From NCBI RefSeq assembly GCF_011064285.1, contig NZ_CP049331.1:1240001-1304000 (forward strand): a stretch of DNA of 64,000 nucleotides, read 5' to 3'. How positions within the stretch are numbered: position 1 is the first letter of the stretch; every line of letters starts with the position of its first letter. The notes below the pieces were generated by a model. That model did no database searches. It saw only the letters and a list, made by a program, of their open reading frames with translations, and was not told the DNA's origin. The stretch is from Vibrio ziniensis. GTDB lineage: Bacteria; Pseudomonadota; Gammaproteobacteria; Enterobacterales; Vibrionaceae. Position numbers and translations under genes: made by a program. Positions 55,667 to 64,000 of the stretch are shown here, piece after piece.

Positions 55667-56061
55667 ATAGTTATACCGAGCGAGAGAGTAAGCTAGAGGT
55701 TTATCTTGTCTGGGATAATAACAAAATCTTTACTAAATAGCAGAATCGATGTTTTCGTTTAAGGCGTATGCAGTTAAGTATCGATATCTCATGCAGAACA
55801 AGAGCTTGTTCAAAGTTCCTAAACAAGGCACTTTTATTGTATGAATACCCTGATATGTTTGTACGGTTGCTCAACGAATTGATATTTTTATAAATTCTCA
55901 ATTTGTGGCAATGCCTAGAAATAAGTGCTTGCTAAAGTTTAGGTTTGAGCACATATTCAGTGCGAGAAAAAAATCCAATTTTGAGTTAGACTAGGCAGCC
56001 AAGCTGTTATCCACTACCTCGGTGGGTGCAGAGCCAAATAGATAAGTGTGGAGATACAAGA
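55667..56061. other. Gene-free region between polB and varA
   Basis: About 395 bp with divergent promoters expected. No LexA box (CTGT-N8-ACAG) and no other recognisable operator is seen. The last part carries GGAG just before the GTG start of varA. Nothing further can be supported. Confidence 0.5.
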
Positions 56062-56706
56062 GTGATTAGTGTTTTCCTTGTAGATGATCACGAGCTGGTT
56101 CGCACAGGGATACGACGTATTATTGAAGACGTCCGTGGAATGAACATAGCAGGGGAAGCTGATAGCGGTGAAGAAGCGGTAAAATGGTGTCGTAATAACC
56201 ATGCTGATGTCGTGTTAATGGATATGAACATGCCAGGCATTGGTGGATTAGAGGCTACCAAGAAAATTTTACGCGTGAATCCAGACGTAAAAATCATCGT
56301 ATTAACAGTACATACTGAAAACCCGTTCCCAACAAAAGTTATGCAGGCTGGGGCTGCGGGTTATTTAACAAAAGGTGCCGCTCCTGACGAAATGGTGAAT
56401 GCCATTCGTGTTGTGAACAGTGGCCAACGTTATATCTCTCCAGAAATAGCGCAGCAAATGGCTTTAAGTCAGTTTTCACCTGCTTCTGAAAACCCATTTG
56501 CCGATTTGTCCGAACGTGAACTTCAAATCATGATGATGATTACCAAAGGACAAAAAGTGACTGATATTTCTGAGCAGTTGAATCTGAGTCCTAAAACCGT
56601 TAACAGTTATCGCTACCGCTTGTTTGCTAAGCTAGATATTGGCGGTGATGTTGAGTTAACGCACTTAGCTATTCGACATGGAATGCTAGACACAGAGAAA
56701 CTCTAG
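56062..56706 (+). CDS. varA: Response regulator VarA (GacA/UvrY family)
   Basis: This 214-residue regulator begins at GTG ([19 protein letters not shown]), 9 bases after GGAG; a longer ATG frame from 56026 is not supported by the family. The receiver domain has Asp in VLMDMNMPG and Lys in GYLTKG. The C-terminal LuxR-type domain contains [15 protein letters not shown]...[17 protein letters not shown]. With its sensor VarS it drives csr small RNAs and virulence/quorum outputs in vibrios. The stop overlaps the uvrC start. Confidence 0.95.
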   Translation: MISVFLVDDHELVRTGIRRIIEDVRGMNIAGEADSGEEAVKWCRNNHADVVLMDMNMPGIGGLEATKKILRVNPDVKIIVLTVHTENPFPTKVMQAGAAGYLTKGAAPDEMVNAIRVVNSGQRYISPEIAQQMALSQFSPASENPFADLSERELQIMMMITKGQKVTDISEQLNLSPKTVNSYRYRLFAKLDIGGDVELTHLAIRHGMLDTEKL

Positions 56707-58538
56707 TGTCAGAAGTGTTCGACTCGTCCTCATTTCTAAAGACTGTGACAGATCAGCCCGGCGTTTATCGGATGTATAACGCCGATGCTGATGTCATTTA
56801 CGTCGGCAAAGCCAAAGACCTCAAAAAGCGCCTTTCGAGTTATTTTCGCAAAAAAATCGACAGTGAAAAAACGCGTGCATTAGTAAGCAATATTGCCAAG
56901 ATCGACGTAACGGTTACTCATACCGAAACGGAAGCGTTAATTCTCGAACACAACTACATCAAGCAGTATTTGCCGAAATACAATGTATTGCTGCGCGATG
57001 ATAAATCATATCCTTTTATCTTTATCAGTGGACATAAACATCCGCGATTATCACTGCATCGTGGTGCTAAAAAGCGAAAAGGTGAGTACTTTGGACCTTA
57101 TCCAGATGCTGGCGCTGTTCGTGAAACGTTGCACCTGATTCAGAAAATTTTCCCAGTACGCCAATGTGAAGATACGGTTTACAGTAACCGTACTCGTCCG
57201 TGTCTGATGTATCAGATTGGTCGTTGTGCTGCTCCATGCGTAAAAAGCATCATTTCCGATGAAGAGTATGCGGAGTTGGTGGATTATGTGCGATTCTTTC
57301 TGCAAGGGAAGGATAAGCAAGTGCTCGAAATTCTTATCGAGAGGATGGAAAACGCAAGCCAACAGTTAAGGTTTGAACAGGCGGCCAAATATCGAGACCA
57401 AATCCAGGCTATTCGTCGTGTTCAAGAGCAGCAGTTTGTTTCTGAAGATAGCATGGATGATATGGATGTGCTTGGTTTCGCACAGGAAAATGGCATTGCC
57501 TGTATCCATATTCTAATGATTCGTCAGGGGAAGATTCTGGGTAGTCGCAGCCATTTCCCTAAGATTCCAAACAACACTTCCCAAGAGGAAGTCTTTGAGA
57601 GTTTCTTGAGCCAGTATTACTTGAATCATAATGAAGCTCGCACTATTCCGACTAGAATCATCCTCAATGAAGGATTACTTGAAGATTCTGTTCCTTTACG
57701 TGAAGCCCTGCAGCAAGTCGCAGGTAGAAAGATTTCTTTCCACGTAAATCCTACCGGAACGCGATCTCGTTATTTGAAGTTGTCGAATACTAACGCGTTA
57801 ACTGCAATTACGACTAAGATTAACCATAAAATGACTATCAATCAGCGTTTCAAAGCGCTGCAAGATGAACTGGATATGGATAACATTAGCCGTATGGAGT
57901 GTTTCGATATCTCTCATACAATGGGGGAGAGTACAATTGCCTCTTGCGTTGTGTTCAATCAGGAAGGTCCAGTCAAGCAAGAATATCGTCGTTACAACAT
58001 CACAGGGATTACCGGTGGAGATGATTATGCCGCAATGGGACAGGTATTAGAACGCCGCTACTCTAAGCAGTTGGATGTTGAAAAGATCCCAGACATTATC
58101 TTTATTGATGGTGGCAAAGGTCAGCTTAATCGTGCTCACGAAGTGATTGCCAAATGTTGGGAAGATTGGCCGAAGCGTCCAAGACTGATCGGTATTGCGA
58201 AAGGTGTTACTCGTAAACCGGGTTTAGAAACTTTGATTACCGTCGATGGTGATGAATTCAATATGCCGAGTGATGCACCAGCGCTGCATTTAATTCAACA
58301 CATTCGGGATGAAAGCCATAATCATGCTATTGCTGGACATCGAGCGAAACGGGGTAAAACTCGTCGCACCAGTGCCTTAGAAGGCATTGAAGGGGTAGGA
58401 CCAAAACGTCGTCAAGCATTGCTCAAGTATATGGGTGGTCTGCAAGAGTTGAAGCGAGCTACCGTTGAAGAAATTGCCAAAGTGCCAGGAATTAGTGATT
58501 CTTTAGCAGAAAGTATTTATCAGGCATTGAAACAATAA
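56706..58538 (+). CDS. uvrC: Excinuclease ABC subunit C
   Basis: UvrC makes both incisions in nucleotide excision repair. The 610-residue protein starts at GTG inside TAGTG at the varA stop. Domains: GIY-YIG nuclease ([24 protein letters not shown]), UVR motif ([21 protein letters not shown]), RNase H-like C-terminal nuclease ([26 protein letters not shown]) and tandem HhH ([19 protein letters not shown]). The varA-uvrC overlap is the classic gacA/uvrY-uvrC arrangement. Confidence 0.97.
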   Translation: MSEVFDSSSFLKTVTDQPGVYRMYNADADVIYVGKAKDLKKRLSSYFRKKIDSEKTRALVSNIAKIDVTVTHTETEALILEHNYIKQYLPKYNVLLRDDKSYPFIFISGHKHPRLSLHRGAKKRKGEYFGPYPDAGAVRETLHLIQKIFPVRQCEDTVYSNRTRPCLMYQIGRCAAPCVKSIISDEEYAELVDYVRFFLQGKDKQVLEILIERMENASQQLRFEQAAKYRDQIQAIRRVQEQQFVSEDSMDDMDVLGFAQENGIACIHILMIRQGKILGSRSHFPKIPNNTSQEEVFESFLSQYYLNHNEARTIPTRIILNEGLLEDSVPLREALQQVAGRKISFHVNPTGTRSRYLKLSNTNALTAITTKINHKMTINQRFKALQDELDMDNISRMECFDISHTMGESTIASCVVFNQEGPVKQEYRRYNITGITGGDDYAAMGQVLERRYSKQLDVEKIPDIIFIDGGKGQLNRAHEVIAKCWEDWPKRPRLIGIAKGVTRKPGLETLITVDGDEFNMPSDAPALHLIQHIRDESHNHAIAGHRAKRGKTRRTSALEGIEGVGPKRRQALLKYMGGLQELKRATVEEIAKVPGISDSLAESIYQALKQ

Positions 58539-58584
58539 CGAAAATACATCACCATTAAGCTGCAGTTGATAAGAGCCTAATAAT

Positions 58585-59142
58585 ATGCGTTTTAACATTC
58601 CCAACATTTTGTCTTTACTACGACTTTTTCTGATTCCAGTATTTATTGTCGTGTTTTATCTTCCATACCAATGGGCTCCATTTGCTGCTGCAATGGTGTT
58701 CTGGGTTGCTGGTTTTACTGACTGGCTCGATGGGATGTTGGCACGCAAACTTGGTCAAACGTCTCGCTTCGGTGCATTTATTGACCCTGTGGCGGATAAA
58801 GTCCTAGTAGCAACAGCGTTAATTTTAATTACTGAGTATTATCACAACATTTGGATTACCATCCCTGCTGTCACTATGATCGCTCGGGAAATCATTATTT
58901 CCGCTCTACGCGAATGGATGGCGGAAATTGGTAAACGCGCAAGTGTTGCGGTTTCATGGATTGGTAAAGTAAAAACATTAACGCAAATGTTTGCTCTTTG
59001 GGTTCTTATCTGGCGTTATGACGATTGGATGGTTTGGTTAGGTTATGGTGCACTGTATATTGCGACGTTCCTAACTTACTGGTCAATGGCGCAATACTTG
59101 ATGGCTGCCAAAGATGATCTTCTCAACGAAGAAAACCACTAA
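58585..59142 (+). CDS. pgsA: CDP-diacylglycerol-glycerol-3-phosphate 3-phosphatidyltransferase
   Basis: PgsA makes phosphatidylglycerol-phosphate, the precursor of PG and cardiolipin. The 185-residue inner-membrane protein has the CDP-alcohol phosphotransferase signature [18 protein letters not shown] followed by AFIDPVADK, and about five membrane helices. Downstream of uvrC, with a strong terminator after it. Confidence 0.96.
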   Translation: MRFNIPNILSLLRLFLIPVFIVVFYLPYQWAPFAAAMVFWVAGFTDWLDGMLARKLGQTSRFGAFIDPVADKVLVATALILITEYYHNIWITIPAVTMIAREIIISALREWMAEIGKRASVAVSWIGKVKTLTQMFALWVLIWRYDDWMVWLGYGALYIATFLTYWSMAQYLMAAKDDLLNEENH

Positions 59143-59150
59143 ATTGATAG

Positions 59151-59174
59151 AAACGGGCGTAAGCCCGTTTTTTT
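59151..59174 (+). terminator. pgsA terminator
   Basis: AAACGGGC and GCCCGTTT form an 8-bp stem with loop GTAA, then TTTT, 8 bp after the stop. Confidence 0.92.
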
Positions 59175-59246
59175 ATGCTTAGCATTTCATCTTTCGTGAT
59201 ATCAGGTGATGTAAACGATCGTTTAGTGGTTCTCTAATTTAGTTAT

Positions 59247-59270
59247 CTCATGGAAAACATGAGCTTTTTT
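59247..59270 (+). terminator. Second terminator-like hairpin between pgsA and the tRNA cluster
   Basis: CTCATG and CATGAG around GAAAA are followed by CTTTTTT. It lies about 75 bp after the pgsA terminator, so it may end a short transcript from the gap, or act as a back-up terminator. A palindrome TAAACGATCGTTTA (59212-59225) lies just before it. Confidence 0.6.
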
Positions 59271-59342
59271 GCTAACAAATTGACCAATTTGGTGCTTTTT
59301 GAGTGCAAAATAGACAAACGATTTAAAATCAAAAAAATTGTG

Positions 59343-59370
59343 TTGACTCATTCCATCGAATCCGTAGAAT
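59343..59370 (+). promoter_or_regulatory. Promoter of the tRNA cluster
   Basis: TTGACT (59343-59348), a 16-base spacer and TAGAAT (59365-59370), followed by GCATCCCG, a GC-rich discriminator of the type under stringent control. It lies 53 bp before tRNA-Cys. Confidence 0.85.
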
Positions 59371-59423
59371 GCATCCCGTACTCAAGAGGAACGCAGAATT
59401 AAAGCGAGTTTCTTGAAGTTGAA

Positions 59424-59497
59424 GGCGCGTTAGCAGAGTGGTTATGCACCGGATTGCAAATCCGTGTACATCGGTTCGATTCCGGTACGCGCCTCCA
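59424..59497 (+). tRNA. tRNA-Cys (GCA)
   Basis: Cloverleaf with acceptor GGCGCGT/ACGCGCC, anticodon GCA in TTGCAAA, T-loop GGTTCGATTCC and encoded CCA. Confidence 0.97.
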
Positions 59498-59499
59498 TT

Positions 59500-59575
59500 G
59501 CGACACTAGCTCAGTTGGTAGAGCGCAACCTTGCCAAGGTTGAGGTCACGAGTTCGAACCTCGTGTGTCGCTCCA
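59500..59575 (+). tRNA. tRNA-Gly (GCC), copy 1
   Basis: Acceptor GCGACAC/GTGTCGC, D-arm AGCTCAGTTGGTAGAGC, anticodon stem CAACC/GGTTG with TTGCCAA (anticodon GCC), T-arm CGAGTTCGAACCTCG and encoded CCA. Confidence 0.97.
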
Positions 59576-59640
59576 AATTAAATTGATATGGCTCAGGCGA
59601 TATCAAGATGGTAGAAATATGCCATCAAACAGAATTGTGT

Positions 59641-59727
59641 GCCCTGGTGGTGAAATTGGTAGACACAAGGGATTTAAAATCCCTCGACTTTCGAGTCGTG
59701 CCGGTTCAAGTCCGGCCCGGGGCACCA
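59641..59727 (+). tRNA. tRNA-Leu (TAA)
   Basis: Class II tRNA of 87 bases. Acceptor GCCCTGG/CCGGGGC, anticodon loop TTTAAAA in stem GGGAT/ATCCC (anticodon TAA), a long variable arm around CTCGACTTTCGAGTCG, T-arm CCGGTTCAAGTCCGG and encoded CCA. Confidence 0.96.
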
Positions 59728-59735
59728 TATAAATT

Positions 59736-59811
59736 GCGACACTAGCTCAGTTGGTAGAGCGCAACCTTGCCAAGGTTGAGGTCACGAGTTCGAACCTCGT
59801 GTGTCGCTCCA
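59736..59811 (+). tRNA. tRNA-Gly (GCC), copy 2
   Basis: Identical over its full length to the copy at 59500-59575, including encoded CCA. Confidence 0.97.
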
Positions 59812-59818
59812 AGATAAG

Positions 59819-59845
59819 AAACCTCGATTATTCGAGGTTTTTTTT
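59819..59845 (+). terminator. tRNA cluster terminator
   Basis: AAACCTCGA and TCGAGGTTT form a 9-bp stem with a 4-base loop followed by TTTTT, 7 bp after the last tRNA. Confidence 0.93.
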
Positions 59846-59913
59846 CGTCTGGAATTCAAAGAAACATCCCTGAATTGGCCCGTTATACCATTCTGGATAA
59901 TTCCCTGATCAGT

Positions 59914-60006
59914 GAATAGGCGTCGATAAGCAGACCCTCCGAGCCATGGATGACTCGGCGGAGCTTCAGGGGCGAATGAATGCGCGTTTGCGTTTGACGC
60001 CTATTC
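59914..60006. repeat. Hairpin-rich inverted repeat downstream of the tRNA cluster
   Basis: GAATAGGCGTC (59914-59924) and GACGCCTATTC (59996-60006) are complementary arms that enclose 71 bases with an inner stem CCGAG/CTCGG. There is no coding sequence supported here, although open frames exist. It looks like a dispersed palindromic element or a structured RNA. The remainder of 59846-60103 holds nothing else recognised. Confidence 0.6.
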
Positions 60007-60103
60007 GCTGTTCTGCCGATGCTCAGTCTGACCATATTTTTATCTAGGATGGTATTATCAAGATTGCTATGTACGCGTCTATGGAAACTGAGTTCAACTC
60101 TGT

Positions 60104-61189
60104 TTATTTGTTGGGCTGTAAACGATAAATATTGCCGTTGTCGGTTGTAAAATAGATCCACCCATCAGGGGAGAGCTTTATATCGCGTATTCTCTCTTGT
60201 AAGTCTTCCAATATTCTTTCTTCTTTAACCGCTGAGTGATTCTCATCCATAGTAATCACATTGATATGTGTGAGTTTCAAAGCGCCAGTTAACAGTTTGC
60301 CATTGAAGTCGGGATAACGGTTGCCTCTATAAAGCAATAAACCGCTTGGAGCGATAGAAGGTATGTAAACTTTTGAAGGTGATTCTACACCTTCTGCTTC
60401 TTTGCTTTCACCCACATCTAGCGGACCCCAATACTCTTTGCCATACGAAGTCTTCGCCCAACCATAATTGGCGCCTTTCTTAATGAGATTAATTTCGTCT
60501 CCGCCTCTCGGACCATGCTCAATTTCCCATAAATCTTGAGTCTGCTGATCAAAATACAAACCTTGGGGATTTCGGTGTCCAAAACTCCAAATCTCAGGGC
60601 GAGCGTTCTTAACTTTTACGAACGGGTTATCATGAGGAACTGTCCCATCAATATTGAGTCTGAGAACACTGCCTGCATGTGTTGACAGATCTTGACCATT
60701 GGGTCTTATTCCTCGATCTCCTACGGTGAAAAATACATGTTTATCGATGAAAACGATTCGGCTACCAAAGTGACGTGAGGTATCAGAATTTGATACTGTG
60801 ACTAGCAAATCATTCCACTGTGTTACTTTGTTTTCATTGAATGTTGCTATCGCTAATGTGGTGTCTGCACCCGAACTGGTTTTCTTGCTGTAGGTGAAAT
60901 AAAACGTTTGGCGGTCATAGGGTGAAAGGGCAATATCAAGCAGTCCTCCTTGACCTTGTGCAGCCACGTCTGAAATTTTTAGCAAATCCTGCTTTGTGTT
61001 GTTCTCTAAATCGACGATTAGAATCTTGCCATTGCGTTCGGTGACCAAGACTTTGGTTTCATTGATAAAACTTATACTCCACGGAACTCGTAAACCTTCC
61101 ATTACTTTCTCAACTCTATATTGAGCCAATGCGGAAATGGAAACGACACAGAGCATTAGAAGCAATATGTTTTTTTTCATCAAATGCAT
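60104..61189 (-). CDS. PQQ-dependent aldose sugar dehydrogenase, periplasmic (YliI type)
   Basis: A 361-residue protein with a signal peptide (KKNILLLMLCVVSISALAQ) and a six-bladed beta-propeller of the soluble glucose dehydrogenase family. Signature regions are GLRVPWSISFI, GQGGLLDIALSP, FTYSKKTSSG, GHRNPQGLYFD (catalytic His/Arg region) and HGPRGGDEINLI. PQQ biosynthesis genes are not in the window; family members oxidise aldoses. The start could be ATG at 61180 instead. Confidence 0.85.
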   Translation of the reverse strand: MHLMKKNILLLMLCVVSISALAQYRVEKVMEGLRVPWSISFINETKVLVTERNGKILIVDLENNTKQDLLKISDVAAQGQGGLLDIALSPYDRQTFYFTYSKKTSSGADTTLAIATFNENKVTQWNDLLVTVSNSDTSRHFGSRIVFIDKHVFFTVGDRGIRPNGQDLSTHAGSVLRLNIDGTVPHDNPFVKVKNARPEIWSFGHRNPQGLYFDQQTQDLWEIEHGPRGGDEINLIKKGANYGWAKTSYGKEYWGPLDVGESKEAEGVESPSKVYIPSIAPSGLLLYRGNRYPDFNGKLLTGALKLTHINVITMDENHSAVKEERILEDLQERIRDIKLSPDGWIYFTTDNGNIYRLQPNK

Positions 61190-61433
61190 TCATCTCTTTG
61201 GTGACTACACAAGAAAAGCATAGCTAGAAACGTAGATGAACGCTTGTTGAGGATGGAATTAATATGTGACCAAGCATGTCATAACTGGATGAAAATGAAT
61301 CAAATTGTGCTTCAAATGCAACTTTTCCTACAAGGTATGTCGTATAGTGCTTAAATAATAAGTGTTAACATTACATTCACTATGGGTATCTAAGTGTGAA
61401 TGATTAGCACAGATCTTAGGAAGATAGTATTAG

Positions 61434-62552
61434 ATGAAGTCGTTTGAGTGGGATAAGCATTTTGAAACAGGCCTCAATGAGGTTGATGAGCAGCACCTCT
61501 ACTTGGTTGGGTTCGTTAATCAATATGGAGGGTTGCTATCAGAAAATAGCGTTTCTACTGAAGATGTGCGCAAGGCATTGTTCGAGTTGGCTCGTTATGC
61601 TGAGTTTCATTTCATTGAAGAAGAACAACTGATGCGTAATGTCGGTATTGCTGATGAGCATCTTAACGAGCATATTCAGGTTCATCGTTCATTTATGCTC
61701 GAAATTAATAGTATGCAAGCTTTCATCACAGACGATGATCATCGGCCTGCTGTCTTACTGTTGGAATTCCTTATTCATTGGCTCGCATACCATATCCTTG
61801 GTATCGATCAGAGTATGGCTCGTCAGATAAGGGCGATTGAGGCTGGAGAAGATCCTTTCGAAGCTTATAAGCGTGAGCAACGAGAAAGAGACGCTGCGAT
61901 TGAGCCGCTGCTTAATGCGTTAAACGGTTTATTTCAGCAAGTGTCTGCCCGAAACAAAGAACTGGTACGTTTAAATCAATCACTAGAAGATATAGTTGAA
62001 GAACGTACTCGTCAGTTACATCGCGCTAACAAGCAATTAGAAAAACTCTCACTGACTGACAGTCTTACTTCTTTGCCAAATAGGCGTCAAGCCATGCAAC
62101 AGCTACATGATTACTGGCATCGAACGGTTGAGGACGGTACAAACCTGACATGCATGATGATTGATGCTGACCATTTCAAACAAGTCAATGATACCTGTGG
62201 GCATGAAGCTGGAGACAATGTGTTGGTGGCGTTTTCTCGTTGCCTTAAAGAGAGATTTCGCAACGATGACATCGTGTGTCGATTAGGTGGTGATGAGTTC
62301 TTTGTGATCTGTCCAAATACCGATTTAGATGGCGGTATGCATATTGCCCAGCAAGTTCTTATGGATATTAATCAGCTAAAAGTCCCCTTTGGTAACGATG
62401 TTTGGGCCGGTAGTATGAGCGTCGGCGTCGCCCAATTTCATCCTGAGATGAAAGAATACTCAGTATTGATGAGCCTTGCCGATAAGGCACTGTATAAAGC
62501 TAAGCAGCATGGGCGAAATCAAGTTCGTTCTGCTAAGTTCGAAAGTCTTTAA
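61434..62552 (+). CDS. Bacteriohemerythrin-GGDEF diguanylate cyclase (VcBhr-DGC type)
   Basis: A 372-residue soluble protein. The N-terminal hemerythrin domain (about 5-130) has WDKHFETGLNEVDEQH and FHFIEEEQLM, then LNEHIQVHRSFM, giving the histidines and carboxylates of a di-iron site. A coiled coil (RNKELVRLNQSLEDIVEERTRQL) leads to a GGDEF domain with LGGDEF at 285-289 and the I-site RNDD at the normal spacing. V. cholerae VC1216 has this layout, and its cyclase activity depends on the redox/oxygen state of the di-iron centre. Same neighbourhood as in V. cholerae (close to pheST). Confidence 0.94.
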   Translation: MKSFEWDKHFETGLNEVDEQHLYLVGFVNQYGGLLSENSVSTEDVRKALFELARYAEFHFIEEEQLMRNVGIADEHLNEHIQVHRSFMLEINSMQAFITDDDHRPAVLLLEFLIHWLAYHILGIDQSMARQIRAIEAGEDPFEAYKREQRERDAAIEPLLNALNGLFQQVSARNKELVRLNQSLEDIVEERTRQLHRANKQLEKLSLTDSLTSLPNRRQAMQQLHDYWHRTVEDGTNLTCMMIDADHFKQVNDTCGHEAGDNVLVAFSRCLKERFRNDDIVCRLGGDEFFVICPNTDLDGGMHIAQQVLMDINQLKVPFGNDVWAGSMSVGVAQFHPEMKEYSVLMSLADKALYKAKQHGRNQVRSAKFESL

Positions 62553-62770
62553 GTTGGCGTCAGCAGATCCCATTTTTAAGGGTGTAAAAGTGTCTAATAT
62601 TTTGGGATTTAAGCATTCCGCCTTGTTGTCTAACTTCTGATAAATTTACTTGCTTAATATTTAAACGAAAGTGCAGTTGAAGCGTATTTCAATTTGGCTT
62701 TAACGTCAGCTTTCGTTACTATGTACAGCTATTTGAGATATCCCAAGAAACCCATACGGTCACTCTTTAT

Positions 62771-63828
<1,058 letters not shown>

Positions 63829-63846
63829 TTCAAGGGTAGAAACACA

Positions 63847-64000
63847 ATGAAATTCAGCGAATCATGGCTTCGTGAGTGGGTAAACCCAGCGGTTACTACT
63901 GACGAACTAACGCACCAAATCACTATGGCTGGTCTAGAAGTCGATGACGTACTTCCAGTAGCTGGCAAATTCACTGGCGTAAAAGTCGGTCACGTTGTTG
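63847..64000 (+). CDS. pheT: Phenylalanyl-tRNA synthetase beta chain (partial, N-terminus)
   Basis: The first 51 codons begin [21 protein letters not shown] and run to the window edge. This is the usual PheT N-terminus; the tRNA-binding and B3/B4 editing domains lie beyond. Confidence 0.96.
   Translation, partial: MKFSESWLREWVNPAVTTDELTHQITMAGLEVDDVLPVAGKFTGVKVGHVV

Noticed and set aside
59883..60161. 92-codon minus-strand frame after the tRNA cluster
   Set aside because: Overlaps the end of the sugar dehydrogenase gene and the inverted repeat; composition does not look coding.

Overview
The window reads as a continuous piece of the larger chromosome of a Vibrio species (Gammaproteobacteria). 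Evidence is the trp operon with a fused trpCF and a Trp-rich leader peptide, the cydDC, trxB, hut and varA-uvrC-pgsA-pheST neighbourhoods, an ERIC-type intergenic repeat, and two-domain sensor diguanylate cyclases. The species cannot be fixed from sequence alone. Most of the window is ordinary core genome. The accessory-looking parts are about 10.2-15.2 kb, the tandem cyclase genes at 32.6-36.6 kb, and a few repeats.

Layout: trpL-E-G-D-CF-B runs on the minus strand (1-5.5 kb) from a TrpR-controlled, attenuated promoter. Diverging from it are rnm, yciO and rluB. A paeA-type polyamine exporter follows (8.4-9.7 kb), with a large foldable leader. The region 10.2-15.2 kb is AT-rich and holds a cold-shock-domain/membrane protein, a lipoprotein, a small exported protein and two tandem paralogues. 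One paralogue is split by a frameshift at a canonical slippery heptamer. From 15.5 to 31.5 kb come cydDC, trxB, an ACT-domain protein, a 2-oxoglutarate oxygenase/PLP-enzyme pair, a DUF2797 protein, sanA with a DUF3392 gene, maeA, a frameshifted DEAH helicase, a small hypothetical gene and purC.

From 31.8 to 45 kb: SOS-regulated sulA, two tandem substrate-binding/GGDEF sensors, a small zinc-ribbon protein, a Sel1-TM-J-domain protein, an OmpA-like lipoprotein, DUF2786 and CheX-like DUF3334 proteins, the large YdiJ flavoprotein, a small methyltransferase and a DUF3581 protein. From 45 to 51 kb lies the histidine-utilisation cluster hutC-I-U-H, with no hutG where one would be expected. Then come yqfB, a yciU-efpL pair, a nucleotidyltransferase-like gene, polB, varA-uvrC, pgsA, four tRNA genes (Cys, Gly, Leu, Gly), a PQQ-dependent sugar dehydrogenase, a hemerythrin-GGDEF oxygen/redox sensor, pheS and the start of pheT.

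Best candidates for new biology: (1) the paralogue pair at 13.0-14.8 kb, where one copy carries A AAA AAA directly before UGA in exactly the frame that a -1 shift would rescue; (2) the roughly 150-nt foldable leader of paeA; (3) the cold-shock-domain to membrane-anchor protein; (4) a pair of related palindromes at 8.3 and 11.0 kb; (5) the dioxygenase-PLP enzyme operon. No CRISPR array, prophage, transposase or integrase was seen.
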